Source: an uncultured Clostridia bacterium (GTDB lineage Bacteria > Bacillota > Clostridia > Lachnospirales > Anaerotignaceae). Taken from it: a stretch of 64,000 nt of DNA. Within the stretch, counting starts at the first letter, position 1, and each line of letters opens with the position of its first letter. Below are positions 1 through 8,163 of the stretch, in pieces. Under the pieces are notes generated by a model that was not told the DNA's origin, did not search any database, and worked only from the letters and a program-made list of their open reading frames with translations. The position numbers were made by a program, and so were the translations under genes. The DNA lies in the NCBI GenBank assembly GCA_902477755.1, contig CABSIK010000003.1, positions 62,001-126,000 of the forward strand, read 5' to 3'.

Positions 1-74
1 CAAAGGCAAGAAAAATGCCGATGATCAGCAGCACCATGCTGCCTTCCATAATTTTGTCCAATAGTACACCCATG
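1..74 (-). CDS. mrpF: Mrp-type Na+/H+ antiporter subunit F, N-terminal fragment
   Basis: Only the first 24 codons are inside the window, and the gene runs off the left edge. The fragment starts MGVLLDKIMEG and continues into a hydrophobic stretch (MVLLIIGIFLAF), as expected for the first membrane helix of the small MrpF/MnhF subunit. The ATG at 74 lies 3 bases after the mrpE stop, so the two genes are translationally linked. The name rests mainly on this position after mrpE, since E then F is a usual order in mrp operons. An alternative in-frame reading from the ATG at 80 is not hydrophobic and was discarded. Confidence 0.6.
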
Positions 75-76
75 GC

Positions 77-535
77 TCATTCCTCCAACTTTCTCAGCTG
101 CTTGACAAATACAGATTCTTCAATGCCTTCTGTAAAGGATTTGTCCAACGCATGAATGGTATATTTGTTATCCTCTAAGGCAACAGTATAGGTACCCGGT
201 GTCAGCGTGATGCAGTTTGCCAGTGTAACTCTTGCTGCCTCTGTTTTCAAATCTGTTTCAAATGTATAAAATGCAGGATCTGTTTCCAGTCCCGGAGAAA
301 GAATGATTCGGATAACTGCCAGATTGGACTTGATTACTTCCCAAACCAGAATAATGCCGTATTTAATATACAGTGGAATTTTCACAATGACCTGCAAATC
401 TTTTTTAATGCTGTAATCCATATGTTTGGACATAAACCAATACAGCCAGCCGCAAATTACTAGGCCAAATAAAAAGATTTCCATCGTCACTTTTCCACTG
501 AATATAAACCACAGTATAAGTAAAATCAGGTACAT
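77..535 (-). CDS. mrpE: Mrp-type Na+/H+ antiporter subunit E
   Basis: Small membrane subunit of the multisubunit Mrp/Mnh cation/proton antiporter. It helps assemble the complex and supports Na+ efflux and pH homeostasis. The protein starts MYLILLILWFIFSG, has two N-terminal membrane segments (about residues 1-35) and a further hydrophobic segment near residue 60. A soluble C-terminal domain carries the family hallmark NCITLTPGTYTV near residue 115. The start is set at 535 because GGAGGG lies 7 bases upstream; the longer reading to 562 has no ribosome binding site. It is the first gene of an operon with its own promoter at 642-670, and mrpF follows 2 bases after the stop. Length of about 152 residues is normal for the family. 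Confidence 0.9.
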   Translation of the reverse strand: MYLILLILWFIFSGKVTMEIFLFGLVICGWLYWFMSKHMDYSIKKDLQVIVKIPLYIKYGIILVWEVIKSNLAVIRIILSPGLETDPAFYTFETDLKTEAARVTLANCITLTPGTYTVALEDNKYTIHALDKSFTEGIEESVFVKQLRKLEE

Positions 536-641
536 GCCATCATCCCTCCGCAAGAGCTGCAAAACTATTAAACATTGACTGGAGCACCCTTCTTTTCACT
601 TCTGAAAGAACAGTGTCCGTGTATTGTAATCCAATGTCTAT

Positions 642-670
642 ATTATGATTTACATAACGGAAAATGTCAA
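642..670 (-). promoter_or_regulatory. Sigma-A promoter of the mrp operon
   Basis: On the minus strand there is a TTGACA (665-670), a 17-base spacer and CATAAT (642-647), about 100 bases upstream of the mrpE start. It matches a vegetative promoter closely. Confidence 0.75.
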
Positions 671-673
671 GAG

Positions 674-687
674 ATATAGTGCTATAT
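674..687. promoter_or_regulatory. Perfect dyad just upstream of the mrp -35 box
   Basis: ATATAG-TG-CTATAT is a perfect 6-base inverted repeat with a 2-base centre. It sits 3 bases from the -35 hexamer of the mrp promoter, where an activator or repressor would bind. No regulator gene is adjacent, so the function is inferred from position only. Confidence 0.4.
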
Positions 688-690
688 GAC

Positions 691-1060
691 GGTTTATTTC
701 CTAACATTTTCTTAACAGCCAACTTTTTATTATGCAACATGCATATTTTTTTGGGTATTTTTAAAAAATTATATATTTTATGCACAAATTCGAGGTGTTC
801 TAAACAACACAAACTCATAGCGAAAATCCCCCATATTGCCTATTTTTCAGGCAGTATAGGCATTTCCACTGGAATTCATTGTTGTAGGACAAGAACCCGT
901 TTTTTCTTGATTTTTTTGCCTTTTCAAGCCATATTTCTCCAAAAGGCAACTGCGATTACAAAATGCATACTTTTGTTTATGGAAGTTGACACTGTGCATA
1001 TTGTCATTTTCTTACAAAATTGGTTATAAAATGTTTCTTACCATATGAAATATAAATAAA
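691..1060. other. AT-rich intergenic stretch, no gene recognised
   Basis: This region lies upstream of the mrp promoter. The only open frames are short, low in complexity (Phe/Ile/His-rich), lack ribosome binding sites and resemble nothing known. I see no tRNA-like or riboswitch-like structure. Confidence 0.5.
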
Positions 1061-1091
1061 AAAACAGATACTCTTAAAGAGTATCTGTTTT
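1061..1091 (-). terminator. Intrinsic terminator after the amino acid permease
   Basis: A 14-base perfect inverted repeat, aaaacagatactct and its complement, surrounds a 3-base loop. It is flanked by A and T runs, so it can work in both directions. It lies 40 bases after the permease stop. Confidence 0.85.
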
Positions 1092-1131
1092 CAAGGGAAT
1101 TTCAATGATATAAAATATTTGCAGTTTTTCG

Positions 1132-2460
1132 TTATTTTTTACCTTTTGTAGTTGCTGCATATACAGGAATACCGATCAGAGTTACTACAATACTCATTGC
1201 AGAAAGGATTGTAGTCTGCATACCAGACATGAACAACTGGTTAACTACTACATACAGACCGCTGATGATAGCAATGGCAGGAATCACAGGATACAGAGGA
1301 ACTTTATATGTTCTAACTCTGTCAGGCTGTGTCTTGCGCAGACGGATAACTGCCATAAATGTCAGAGAGTAGAAGATCCAGCAAGCAAAAACTGCCAGGT
1401 TTGTCAGCATGTTGAACTGACCGCTGACAGCATACAGAGCTGCCAATACACTTACCAGTAAGATAGAGTTAAAAGGTACCTGTGCTTTGCTGATTTTTGC
1501 CAGAGATTTGCTGCCGGGCAGAGTGCCTTCTGCTGCCAAAGAGTAGCATACACGAGAACCGGACAGAACGAAGCCGTTTGCCGCGCCCAGTACAGAGATC
1601 ATAATACCAATGGAAATGATCTTGCCGCCGAAATCACCGAAAACAGCAATAGCTACTGCAGATGCAGGAACAGCAATGTTCATCATTTCATCAGCAGGCA
1701 GTACCCACAGGTATGCCAGGTTGATAACAAAGTAAACAGCCATGATGATGGATACACCACCAACGATCGCTACGGGCAGATCTTTGCCGGGATTTTTCAT
1801 TTCCCCTGCGATAGCACCTACGTTTGTCCAGCCTTCAAATGCGAACAGTACCGCGATCATCAGCTGACCCAGAACAACTGCAGGATTCAGATCAGGGCCG
1901 ATCATAGGGTTGAAAATAGGATTTTCGCCAGAGCCTTTGATGAAGCCGAATACCATCAGCAGAATCAAAGGAATCAGTTTGCAAACTGTAAATACAATCT
2001 GTGCGCCGCCGCCTACCGCGGAACCCAGACCATTCAAAATAATAACGATAATAATTGCTACGATTGCTACGGGCAGGATAAGTCCATCCCCTACAAACAA
2101 TGCTGCCTGCTGTGCGAATGCTACTGCAAGTGCTGCGATCATGGCAGGATAGAACAGAATTGTCTGCATCCAGCCAGCAAGGAAACCAACCTTTTTACCA
2201 AAAGCTTCTTCCAGATAAGCTACCATACCACCCGTTTTGGGGATCATAATTGCTACTTCCGCAAATGTCATTGCCGCCGCAATACATACAAGACCAGTCA
2301 CCAACCATGCGATCATGCCCAGACCTGGTGCGCCGCCTGTGGCTGTATAAATCGCCTGTGGCTTCAGGAATACCCCAGAACCAATTACGCATCCGACTAC
2401 CGTTGCCATGGCAGTAGAAATACCTAAATTCTTTTTCAGTTCCTGTTTATTGTTTTCCAT
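1132..2460 (-). CDS. APC-family amino acid permease under glycine riboswitch control
   Basis: Twelve-helix amino acid transporter of the APC superfamily, closest in style to the LAT/SteT-like exchangers. The N-terminal helix carries the family motif VVGCVIGSGVFLKP (about residues 21-34), with the GSG substrate-backbone-binding loop of APC permeases. The 442-residue length is typical. The start ATG follows AAAGGAGGATGATTT. The leader holds a tandem glycine aptamer and a terminator (2506-2725), so expression probably responds to intracellular glycine. This suggests a role in glycine, alanine or small neutral amino acid transport; whether it exports excess glycine or imports cannot be told from sequence. 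The gene is monocistronic, with a strong terminator behind it. Confidence 0.85.
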   Translation of the reverse strand: MENNKQELKKNLGISTAMATVVGCVIGSGVFLKPQAIYTATGGAPGLGMIAWLVTGLVCIAAAMTFAEVAIMIPKTGGMVAYLEEAFGKKVGFLAGWMQTILFYPAMIAALAVAFAQQAALFVGDGLILPVAIVAIIIVIILNGLGSAVGGGAQIVFTVCKLIPLILLMVFGFIKGSGENPIFNPMIGPDLNPAVVLGQLMIAVLFAFEGWTNVGAIAGEMKNPGKDLPVAIVGGVSIIMAVYFVINLAYLWVLPADEMMNIAVPASAVAIAVFGDFGGKIISIGIMISVLGAANGFVLSGSRVCYSLAAEGTLPGSKSLAKISKAQVPFNSILLVSVLAALYAVSGQFNMLTNLAVFACWIFYSLTFMAVIRLRKTQPDRVRTYKVPLYPVIPAIAIISGLYVVVNQLFMSGMQTTILSAMSIVVTLIGIPVYAATTKGKK

Positions 2461-2505
2461 AAATCATCCTCCTTTATTTTCTTTTTTGAAAATCACCGCT
2501 CCGGA

Positions 2506-2557
2506 CAATAAAAGAGGATATGTAGGCACACTGCACCATGTTTGCCCGCATATCCTC
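2506..2557 (-). terminator. Expression-platform terminator of the glycine riboswitch
   Basis: On the minus strand GAGGATATG pairs with CATATCCTC (2514-2522 with 2549-2557), extended by GGCA/TGCC pairing, followed by TTTTATTG. It begins directly at the 3' side of the second aptamer, so aptamer folding can compete with the terminator stem. This is the usual design of a glycine ON switch. Confidence 0.8.
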
Positions 2558-2725
2558 TCTGTATCTTTGCCTGAAAGTTTTACTTCTACGGCGATTTCAT
2601 CACAAATGAAATACTTTCCAGAGCTCCATCCACAAAGGGTCTGTTTACCTGAAAGATTCTCCACAGTCGGCGACTATGGATTGCTTCATCGGTTTCGCAA
2701 GTCCCGAAGTCTCCCCTCTGCTTCA
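2555..2725 (-). promoter_or_regulatory. Tandem glycine riboswitch
   Basis: Two glycine aptamers in series are visible on the minus strand. Each has the conserved core: CTTTCAGGTAAACAGACC for the first (around 2632-2655) and CTTTCAGGCAAAGATACAGAG for the second (around 2557-2577). Other hallmarks are GGGGAGAC at the 5' end, ACCGATGAAGCAA inside the first aptamer, CTCTGGAAAG in the linker region and CGCCGTAGAAGTAAAA before the second core. These match the glycine-aptamer consensus (GAGAGAC, CCGAAGGGGCAA, CTCTCAGGCAAA, CTCTGGAGAG). The element lies between a consensus promoter and a terminator ahead of the permease. Confidence 0.9.
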
Positions 2726-2753
2726 ACTGGCTTCCCTATGATTTTCTATAGAT

Positions 2754-2782
2754 AGTATATAAAAAAAAACAGTTTTTGTCAA
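2754..2782 (-). promoter_or_regulatory. Sigma-A promoter of the riboswitch-permease transcript
   Basis: TTGACA (2777-2782) and TATACT (2754-2759) are separated by exactly 17 bases on the minus strand. Transcription would start just ahead of the glycine aptamer. Confidence 0.85.
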
Positions 2783-2917
2783 TATTATTGATTAACTTTT
2801 TTTGCCTAAATGAAATTTATTTCACCCCTCGCTGTCAATTGTCCACTAAGAAAATACACACATACTTTTTTGTTTTTTATATAAATATATAAAGAACCAC
2901 TTTTTTTGGAGGAACCT

Positions 2918-4444
2918 ATGGGACGCAAACAACTGCTGGTGGGAACAGCCATCCTTGCCGGTGCAAATATCCTGACAAAATGTATGGGATTTTTTTATCG
3001 GATTTTCATGTCAAACTGCATTGGTGCAGAAGGTATGGGGCTGTATCAGTTAATCCTGCCCTTATATACACTGGCATGGAGCATTACCGCCGCCGGATTT
3101 ACCACGACCATTTCCCGTCTGACAGCTCGCGAACACGCCAGAGGAGAAACAGGTTCCATTGGCAGAATTGTCAAGCAGTCTGCTTTTCTTTGTCTGACTT
3201 TAAGTTTAGTGCTTAGTTTTTTCCTTTTTTTAGGTGCAGACTGGATTGCTCTGCATATCTTGCAGGAACAAAGAACAGCTCTTTCCCTGCGGCTTTTGGC
3301 ATTTGCCATACCATTTATGTCAGTCGGCTCCTGCCTGCGCGGATTCTTTCAAGGTTTGCAGCAAATGGCAGTTCCTGCATTTTCTCAAATTCTGGAGCAA
3401 TTGCTCCGCATTGGTGCCATTTACCTTCTGGCTGGGATTTTTGTGCCCCGTGGATTGGAATATGCCTGCTTTGCCGCTGTCTGTGGCATTGTTCTTGGAG
3501 AAGCAGGTGCCTTTTTCTACACTTTCTTCCATTATCTGCACAAAAAACATCGCTGGAAATTTATCCGCAAACCATCCATTTCTTCCGGCGCATGTTTTTC
3601 TTTGATATTATCCATGGCAGTTCCATTAGGAGCCATCCGCATCACTGGTGCTCTGCTTTCTACATTAGAAAATATCCTCATTCCCCAGCGTTTGGCATTA
3701 TTCGGAAGCAGTTCTCAGGAAGCATTGGCTTCCTACGGGGAATTGACAGGGATGGTATTGCCTTTGCTCATGCTGCCTTCGGCTTTTCTCATGGCATTTT
3801 CTGTTTCACTGGTGCCTGAAATTTCAGAAGCATGTGCTGTCAGCCAGAATATCCGCATCCGCCGTACAGTTTCAGCATCCCTTTTGCTGACATCCATACT
3901 GGGCGCTGGTTCTGCCTGTTTATTTGCAGTTTTTCCCCGTGAAATCTGTTATGTGGTCTATGGCAGGAGCAGTTTGGGACAGCTTTTATTTCCGCTGGCA
4001 TTTCTCTGTCCCTTGTTATATGGGCAGACCACCATCAATGGTCTTTTAAATGGATTGGGAGAGCATTTTTTCCTGTTCTGGAGTCATATTCTCTCCTCTC
4101 TCATCACCATTGCCTTTGTATGGTTCGGTATTCCGCTCTGGGGTTTATCCGCCTTCTGCGCCGGCTGGTTTTGCAGCCTTTTGGCAGCCACCATCCTTTC
4201 CTTAAGGAAACTAAAACAGCGTACTGGCGTATCCCCATCTCTTTTTGACTGTTTTGGCCGTCCCATTCTTGCAGGGATTGCTGCGGCTCTCATCATTCGC
4301 CTGATCATCCAAACCAGTACCCCCTCACCGCTGCTGTTCTGTGGAACACTGTTGGGCATGGGAATTTTGTATCTTGTCTTTCTGGGAGCACTTGGCTGTC
4401 TAGATAAAGACACCATACAATTGCTGAAAAGAAAACATACATAA
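2918..4444 (+). CDS. SpoVB-family polysaccharide/lipid flippase (MOP superfamily)
   Basis: Integral membrane protein of about 508 residues with some 12-14 predicted helices, in the MOP superfamily next to MurJ and Wzx. The opening (KQLLVGTAILAGANILTK, then GFFYRIFMSNCIGAEGMGLYQ) is the SpoVB/YtgP signature. Family members move lipid-linked wall precursors across the membrane; B. subtilis SpoVB is needed for spore cortex synthesis. The start is put at 2918 because GGAGG (2908-2912) is 5 bases upstream; the TTG at 2906 overlaps this site. A vegetative YtgP-like role is also possible. It is convergent with rbgA and shares a terminator with it. Confidence 0.85.
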   Translation: MGRKQLLVGTAILAGANILTKCMGFFYRIFMSNCIGAEGMGLYQLILPLYTLAWSITAAGFTTTISRLTAREHARGETGSIGRIVKQSAFLCLTLSLVLSFFLFLGADWIALHILQEQRTALSLRLLAFAIPFMSVGSCLRGFFQGLQQMAVPAFSQILEQLLRIGAIYLLAGIFVPRGLEYACFAAVCGIVLGEAGAFFYTFFHYLHKKHRWKFIRKPSISSGACFSLILSMAVPLGAIRITGALLSTLENILIPQRLALFGSSSQEALASYGELTGMVLPLLMLPSAFLMAFSVSLVPEISEACAVSQNIRIRRTVSASLLLTSILGAGSACLFAVFPREICYVVYGRSSLGQLLFPLAFLCPLLYGQTTINGLLNGLGEHFFLFWSHILSSLITIAFVWFGIPLWGLSAFCAGWFCSLLAATILSLRKLKQRTGVSPSLFDCFGRPILAGIAAALIIRLIIQTSTPSPLLFCGTLLGMGILYLVFLGALGCLDKDTIQLLKRKHT

Positions 4445-4450
4445 AAGAAA

Positions 4451-4486
4451 AAGGGCTTGCTGTCGCAAAACAGTAAACCCTTTTTT
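4451..4486 (+). terminator. Bidirectional terminator between the flippase gene and rbgA
   Basis: AAGGGCTTGCTGT pairs imperfectly with ACAGTAAACCCTT around a 6-base loop and is followed by six T residues. An A-rich stretch on the other side lets it serve the convergent rbgA transcript too. Confidence 0.75.
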
Positions 4487-4487
4487 C

Positions 4488-5432
4488 TTATTTATTTTTC
4501 TTTTTGAATTCTGCCTTTCTGGCTTTATCTATCTGTGCTTTTTCTTTTTCTCTGGCTTCTTTTTCCGCCAGCATATCATTGATATCTTCCGGCAATTCCA
4601 GTGTCAGCCGTCCCAGTTTGCCTCCACGATATTCATCCATAAGAATTTTAGAAGCACGTTCCAGATCTGGTTCGTCTCCTTTAAGTTTGAAACCTCTTGC
4701 CTCTGCGATCTGACGCAGTACATCATGAGGTTCTGCAATGGTATCAAATTCGATGTTATACCGTTTGCGGATGCAGTCTGGATTTACCACCATCATATGA
4801 TTAATGAACGCCGTTGCCAATGTCTGGGCATCCAGAATATCATCATTAATGGCACCTGTAAATGCCAGCTTCAGACCTACCTGCTGATCTTCAAATTTGG
4901 GCCATAAAATACCAGGTGTATCCAAAAGTTCAAAGTCTTTTTTCAGTTTTATCCACTGTTTCCCACGGGTAACACCTGGTTTATCCCCAGTTTTTGCTGT
5001 GGTTTTCCCCACGTATTTATTGATAAAAGTAGATTTGCCTACATTGGGAATACCTGCAATCATGGCACGGATAGGCACATTGATACGTCCTCTGGCACGC
5101 AGTTTCTCAATTTTATCCTTCATCAATGCACGGGCAGCATTTGTCACGTCTGCCATGCCAGTGCCCTTGATGGCATTCATTTCAATAACATGAAAGCCTT
5201 TTTCTTCAAAATATTTTGTCCAGATTTCCGTTGCCGCAGGATCTGCCAAGTCACTCTTGTTCATAAGCAGAATGCGGTGTTTGTTTTTTGCAAGTTCATC
5301 CAAATCCGGATTTTTGCTGCTGTATGGAATTCTGGCGTCTACCAGTTCAATGACAATATCCACCAGAGAAATGGTTTCCTCCATCATACGGCGGGTTTTT
5401 GTCATATGCCCCGGATACCACTGTATATGCAT
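4488..5432 (-). CDS. rbgA: Ribosome biogenesis GTPase RbgA (YlqF)
   Basis: Circularly permuted GTPase that acts late in 50S subunit assembly. The N terminus HIQWYPGHMTKTRR is typical. The G4 motif NKSD (about residue 57) comes before the G1 P-loop GIPNVGKST (about residue 127), then G2 and G3 (DTPG near 172), which is the permuted order of the YlqF/YawG class. A C-terminal helical and Lys/Glu-rich tail follows. Length of 314 residues is usual. The gene lies 11 bases after lepB, and rplS lies further upstream, matching the Bacillota order rplS-lepB-rbgA. It starts at an ATG behind GGAGG. Confidence 0.95.
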   Translation of the reverse strand: MHIQWYPGHMTKTRRMMEETISLVDIVIELVDARIPYSSKNPDLDELAKNKHRILLMNKSDLADPAATEIWTKYFEEKGFHVIEMNAIKGTGMADVTNAARALMKDKIEKLRARGRINVPIRAMIAGIPNVGKSTFINKYVGKTTAKTGDKPGVTRGKQWIKLKKDFELLDTPGILWPKFEDQQVGLKLAFTGAINDDILDAQTLATAFINHMMVVNPDCIRKRYNIEFDTIAEPHDVLRQIAEARGFKLKGDEPDLERASKILMDEYRGGKLGRLTLELPEDINDMLAEKEAREKEKAQIDKARKAEFKKKNK

Positions 5433-5443
5433 AAAATTCCTCC

Positions 5444-6007
5444 TTATTTCACCATACCAATATCACTGAAAGGATACAGACGCAGTACTACCCTGCCCAT
5501 GATATCCTCTTTTTCTATGGCGCCAATGGACTGTCTGCGACTGTCCGTGCTGGCATTTCGATTATCGCCCATAACAAAGTAACAGTCCTCAGGCACAACA
5601 AAAGGATAGGTGATATCACCTTTATCCTGCATAGGTTCCGCAATATAAGGTTCTTCCACCAGCACCCCATTTATGTATAAATAATAAATACCGCTGCCAT
5701 TGTTCCGCAAATCAATTTCATCTCCGGGCAGACCAATAACGCGTTTGATGATATTTTCCTGATATTCCACATTATCCAGTTTACAGATCACAACATCATC
5801 TACCTGAGGGGAGGCCACTCTCGTTTCCAGTTTATTGATCACCAGAAAATCTCCATGGTGGAAATTAGGCTCCATAGATGAGCCTTTCACATAGATGGTT
5901 CCGATGACAAAGGTGCGCAAAAGCAAGACAATGACAACAATTGCCACCATCTGTATCAAAGTTGAAATCCATACTTTCTTATCCTTTTCTGTCTTTTTTC
6001 TGGACAT
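5444..6007 (-). CDS. lepB: Signal peptidase I
   Basis: Membrane-bound serine protease that removes signal peptides from secreted proteins. A single N-terminal membrane anchor (about residues 12-32) is followed by box B with the catalytic serine in KGSSMEPNF (about residue 41). The catalytic lysine is in NIIKRVIGLPGDE (about residue 83). Boxes D and E (MGDNRNASTDSR near 145) are present. At 187 residues it is a short Gram-positive-type enzyme. It sits between rplS, separated by a terminator, and rbgA. The partial terminator upstream suggests read-through or an unseen promoter in 6008-6100. Confidence 0.95.
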   Translation of the reverse strand: MSRKKTEKDKKVWISTLIQMVAIVVIVLLLRTFVIGTIYVKGSSMEPNFHHGDFLVINKLETRVASPQVDDVVICKLDNVEYQENIIKRVIGLPGDEIDLRNNGSGIYYLYINGVLVEEPYIAEPMQDKGDITYPFVVPEDCYFVMGDNRNASTDSRRQSIGAIEKEDIMGRVVLRLYPFSDIGMVK

Positions 6008-6100
6008 TGCCCCTGCGCCTCCTTTCCACTTCCCTATCCCTACTAATATACCATCTTATCCCTTTTTTCGTCAAATGCAAAATGATATTTGCCTTTCACG

Positions 6101-6131
6101 AAAAAAGCCTTGATGAGAAACTCACCAAGGC
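6101..6131 (-). terminator. Terminator after rplS
   Basis: GCCTTGGTGAG pairs with CTCATCAAGGC around TTT on the minus strand, followed by six T residues. It lies 10 bases after the rplS stop, so lepB transcription probably depends on read-through or its own promoter. Confidence 0.8.
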
Positions 6132-6140
6132 CGATTTTTC

Positions 6141-6485
6141 TTATCTCAATACTTCTTTTACCTTTGCTGCTTTACCAACCTTATCTCTCAGGTAGAAGAG
6201 TTTCGCGCGTCTTACGATACCGCGTCTTACTACTTCGATACGATCGATTCTAGGAGAATGCAAAGGCCATGTTCTTTCCACGCCAACGCCGGATGCAATA
6301 CGTCTTACTGTGAAAGTTTCTCTGATGCCGCCGCCCTGTCTTTTGATAACAACGCCTTCGAACATCTGCAGTCTTTCTCTAGAGCCTTCGACTACTTTCG
6401 CATATACACGAATTGTATCACCTACGTTAAAAGGAGTTACTTCGCTTTTCAGCTGTTCCTGTTCCAGTTCTCTGATGATATCCAT
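6141..6485 (-). CDS. rplS: 50S ribosomal protein L19
   Basis: Ribosomal protein at the 30S/50S interface. The sequence starts MDIIRELEQEQLKSEV and contains the L19 core VGDTIRVYAKVVEG, QMFEGVVIKRQG, ETFTVRRIASGVGVERTWP and the basic RVRRGIVRRAKLFYLRDK type region. The start is put at 6485 because GGAGG is 7 bases upstream, giving the normal length of 114 residues; the longer frame adds 13 unrelated residues. It has its own consensus promoter. In many relatives rimM and trmD precede it, but here an AEC transporter gene does. Confidence 0.97.
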   Translation of the reverse strand: MDIIRELEQEQLKSEVTPFNVGDTIRVYAKVVEGSRERLQMFEGVVIKRQGGGIRETFTVRRIASGVGVERTWPLHSPRIDRIEVVRRGIVRRAKLFYLRDKVGKAAKVKEVLR

Positions 6486-6566
6486 TTTGTTTCCTCCTTT
6501 CCCCAAAGACGTTCTTACCGCCATCCTCTTGATGCGCCATTGGACCGTCCGTAATCAACATGAAAG

Positions 6567-6595
6567 ATTATACCACGCCTCCAGGCGTTTTGCAA
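6567..6595 (-). promoter_or_regulatory. Sigma-A promoter of rplS with a dyad in its spacer
   Basis: TTGCAA (6590-6595), 17 bases and TATAAT (6567-6572) on the minus strand form a strong promoter. The spacer contains ACGCCT-GG-AGGCGT, an inverted repeat placed where a repressor or MerR-type activator would act. The dyad may instead be a chance feature. Confidence 0.8.
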
Positions 6596-6626
6596 GCACT
6601 TTTTTATACTTTTTGCTGCTTTTTTC

Positions 6627-7565
6627 TTAGTACAGAAAATGCACCAACCATACGCAGGCAGGCAATTCCACAACAGAAATCAGTGTGGTCAAAAGCACGA
6701 TATCCGAGGACATTTTTTCACCATATCCATATTTTTCCACCATCATAGGCACAACTACCGCCGCAGGCAGTGCCGCAGTCACCAGAAAAATAGATTTTGC
6801 CATATTCCCAGCCGGAACAATCAGCATAACCGCCCAAGCCAGAAACGGCATAGCAAGCATTTTGACAATGCTGATTTCCAGCGCATCTTTCTCACGAAAC
6901 AGCTGCTTGATGCCGCTGCTGCCAGCCAGTGCGCCTATGTAAATGAGGGAAAGGGGTGTTGACAAGTCCCCCAGACGTGTCAAAAAGTCCAGAAGCGCCT
7001 GTGGCACAAAATGTACCGTATGGCTCAGCGTCAGCGCCAAACCAAGGAAAATGGCAATACAGTTAGGGTTGACAGCACCTTTGAGGAATGTTTTGCCCAT
7101 TTGTCCGCTATTACCGCCTTTCTTACGGCCAAGAACATAAACACCATAACTCCAAAGATACAGATTCAGCCCCAAAACACCGGCAGACATATACATAACA
7201 CCTGTATCACCGAAAAAGATCATCGCCACAGGCAACCCGATAAAACCATTATTCAGGGAACCAGTGGTGATATCCAGCATATCCAGCAACCGTTCATCCA
7301 ATTTTCTGGCTTTCGCATAAAATCGTATCAGAAAACCAAAAATCATCATAGCAGCCGCCTGTGCTGCCATCATGAGAAAAAATCCCAACAGAATATCATT
7401 TGTGATGTCAATATTGGCAATGGTGGTCACCAGCATGGCTGGAATCGTTGCCTGCATGACCAGACCACCCATCCCTTTATTGACTTCACGGGTGAGCCAT
7501 CCTTTCCGGTAGCCGTAATACCCCACCAGAATCATAGCAAACAGTATAAAAAACTGGTTGTACAT
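6627..7565 (-). CDS. AEC-family transporter
   Basis: Membrane protein of about 312 residues in the auxin efflux carrier family, whose bacterial members include malate and other organic acid permeases (MleP-like). Ten hydrophobic segments are visible, in two groups of five around a polar loop near residues 155-175 (GRKKGGNSGQMGK). The conserved GLPV (about residue 110) fits the family, and the C terminus is very hydrophobic. The start at 7565 is chosen for the AAAGGAGAG ribosome binding site. The substrate is unknown. It lies between apt and rplS, where relatives often carry other genes, so it may be an insertion into this region. Confidence 0.8.
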   Translation of the reverse strand: MYNQFFILFAMILVGYYGYRKGWLTREVNKGMGGLVMQATIPAMLVTTIANIDITNDILLGFFLMMAAQAAAMMIFGFLIRFYAKARKLDERLLDMLDITTGSLNNGFIGLPVAMIFFGDTGVMYMSAGVLGLNLYLWSYGVYVLGRKKGGNSGQMGKTFLKGAVNPNCIAIFLGLALTLSHTVHFVPQALLDFLTRLGDLSTPLSLIYIGALAGSSGIKQLFREKDALEISIVKMLAMPFLAWAVMLIVPAGNMAKSIFLVTAALPAAVVVPMMVEKYGYGEKMSSDIVLLTTLISVVELPACVWLVHFLY

Positions 7566-7583
7566 ATTCTCTCTCCTTTCAAA

Positions 7584-7619
7584 GGAAAAGATACCTTCGC
7601 CAATAACGGCAAAGGTATC
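7584..7619 (-). terminator. Terminator after apt
   Basis: GATACCTTTGCC pairs with GGCGAAGGTATC (7608-7619 with 7590-7601) on the minus strand and is followed by TTTTCC. It ends only a few bases before the ribosome binding site of the AEC gene. Confidence 0.75.
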
Positions 7620-7637
7620 CATTTTTATCTTATGTGA

Positions 7638-8150
7638 TTAGTAATGCAGCACAGAACTGATGTTGTAGCCTTCCAGCACATCTCTGCCGTGAAAGAAGTC
7701 CAGTTCGATGAGGAATGCCAGACCGACAACTTCCGCACCAACACTTTCTACCATTTCAATAATGGCTTTTGCAGTACCGCCTGTTGCCAGCAGGTCATCC
7801 ACAATGACAACCTTCTGTCCAGGCTGGATGGCGTCTTTATGCACTTCGATGACAGCTGTGCCATATTCCAACGCATATTCTTTGCTGATGACTTCCGCAG
7901 GCAGTTTGCCTTTTTTCCGCACAGGCACAAAGCCTTTATTCAGGTTATAAGCCAAAGGCATCCCGAAAATAAAGCCACGGGATTCAGGGCCCAGAATCAG
8001 GTCAAAATCCACGCCGTCCAGATTTGTCTGAATCTGGTCAATGGCTTCTCTCAGGGCGTCTCCTTCTTTTAGCAATGTTGTAATGTCCCGAAAAATCACG
8101 CCTTCTTCGGGGAAATTTTCAATTGATCTGATCTTTTCTTTCAAATCCAT
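7638..8150 (-). CDS. apt: Adenine phosphoribosyltransferase
   Basis: Purine salvage enzyme that converts adenine and PRPP to AMP in the cytoplasm. The PRPP-binding motif VVIVDDLLATGGTAKA lies near residues 118-133. The family N terminus (IRSIENFPEEGVIFRDIT) and GPESRGFIFG (about residues 54-63) are intact. Length of 170 residues is normal. The gene starts behind GGAGG, 13 bases after recJ, so the two are co-transcribed, as in many Clostridia where relA usually follows. Here a terminator and an AEC transporter follow instead. Confidence 0.97.
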   Translation of the reverse strand: MDLKEKIRSIENFPEEGVIFRDITTLLKEGDALREAIDQIQTNLDGVDFDLILGPESRGFIFGMPLAYNLNKGFVPVRKKGKLPAEVISKEYALEYGTAVIEVHKDAIQPGQKVVIVDDLLATGGTAKAIIEMVESVGAEVVGLAFLIELDFFHGRDVLEGYNISSVLHY

Positions 8151-8163
8151 GGTTTTTGTCCTC

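Noticed and set aside
540..818. Small protein gene upstream of mrpE
   Set aside because: The frame covers the mrp promoter and dyad, lacks a ribosome binding site and its translation resembles nothing.
2464..2664. 66-codon frame upstream of the amino acid permease
   Set aside because: It lies inside the glycine riboswitch and terminator, whose conserved bases explain the sequence.
4084..4416. 110-codon minus-strand frame inside the SpoVB-like gene
   Set aside because: Antisense to a complete membrane protein gene; basic, low-complexity translation.
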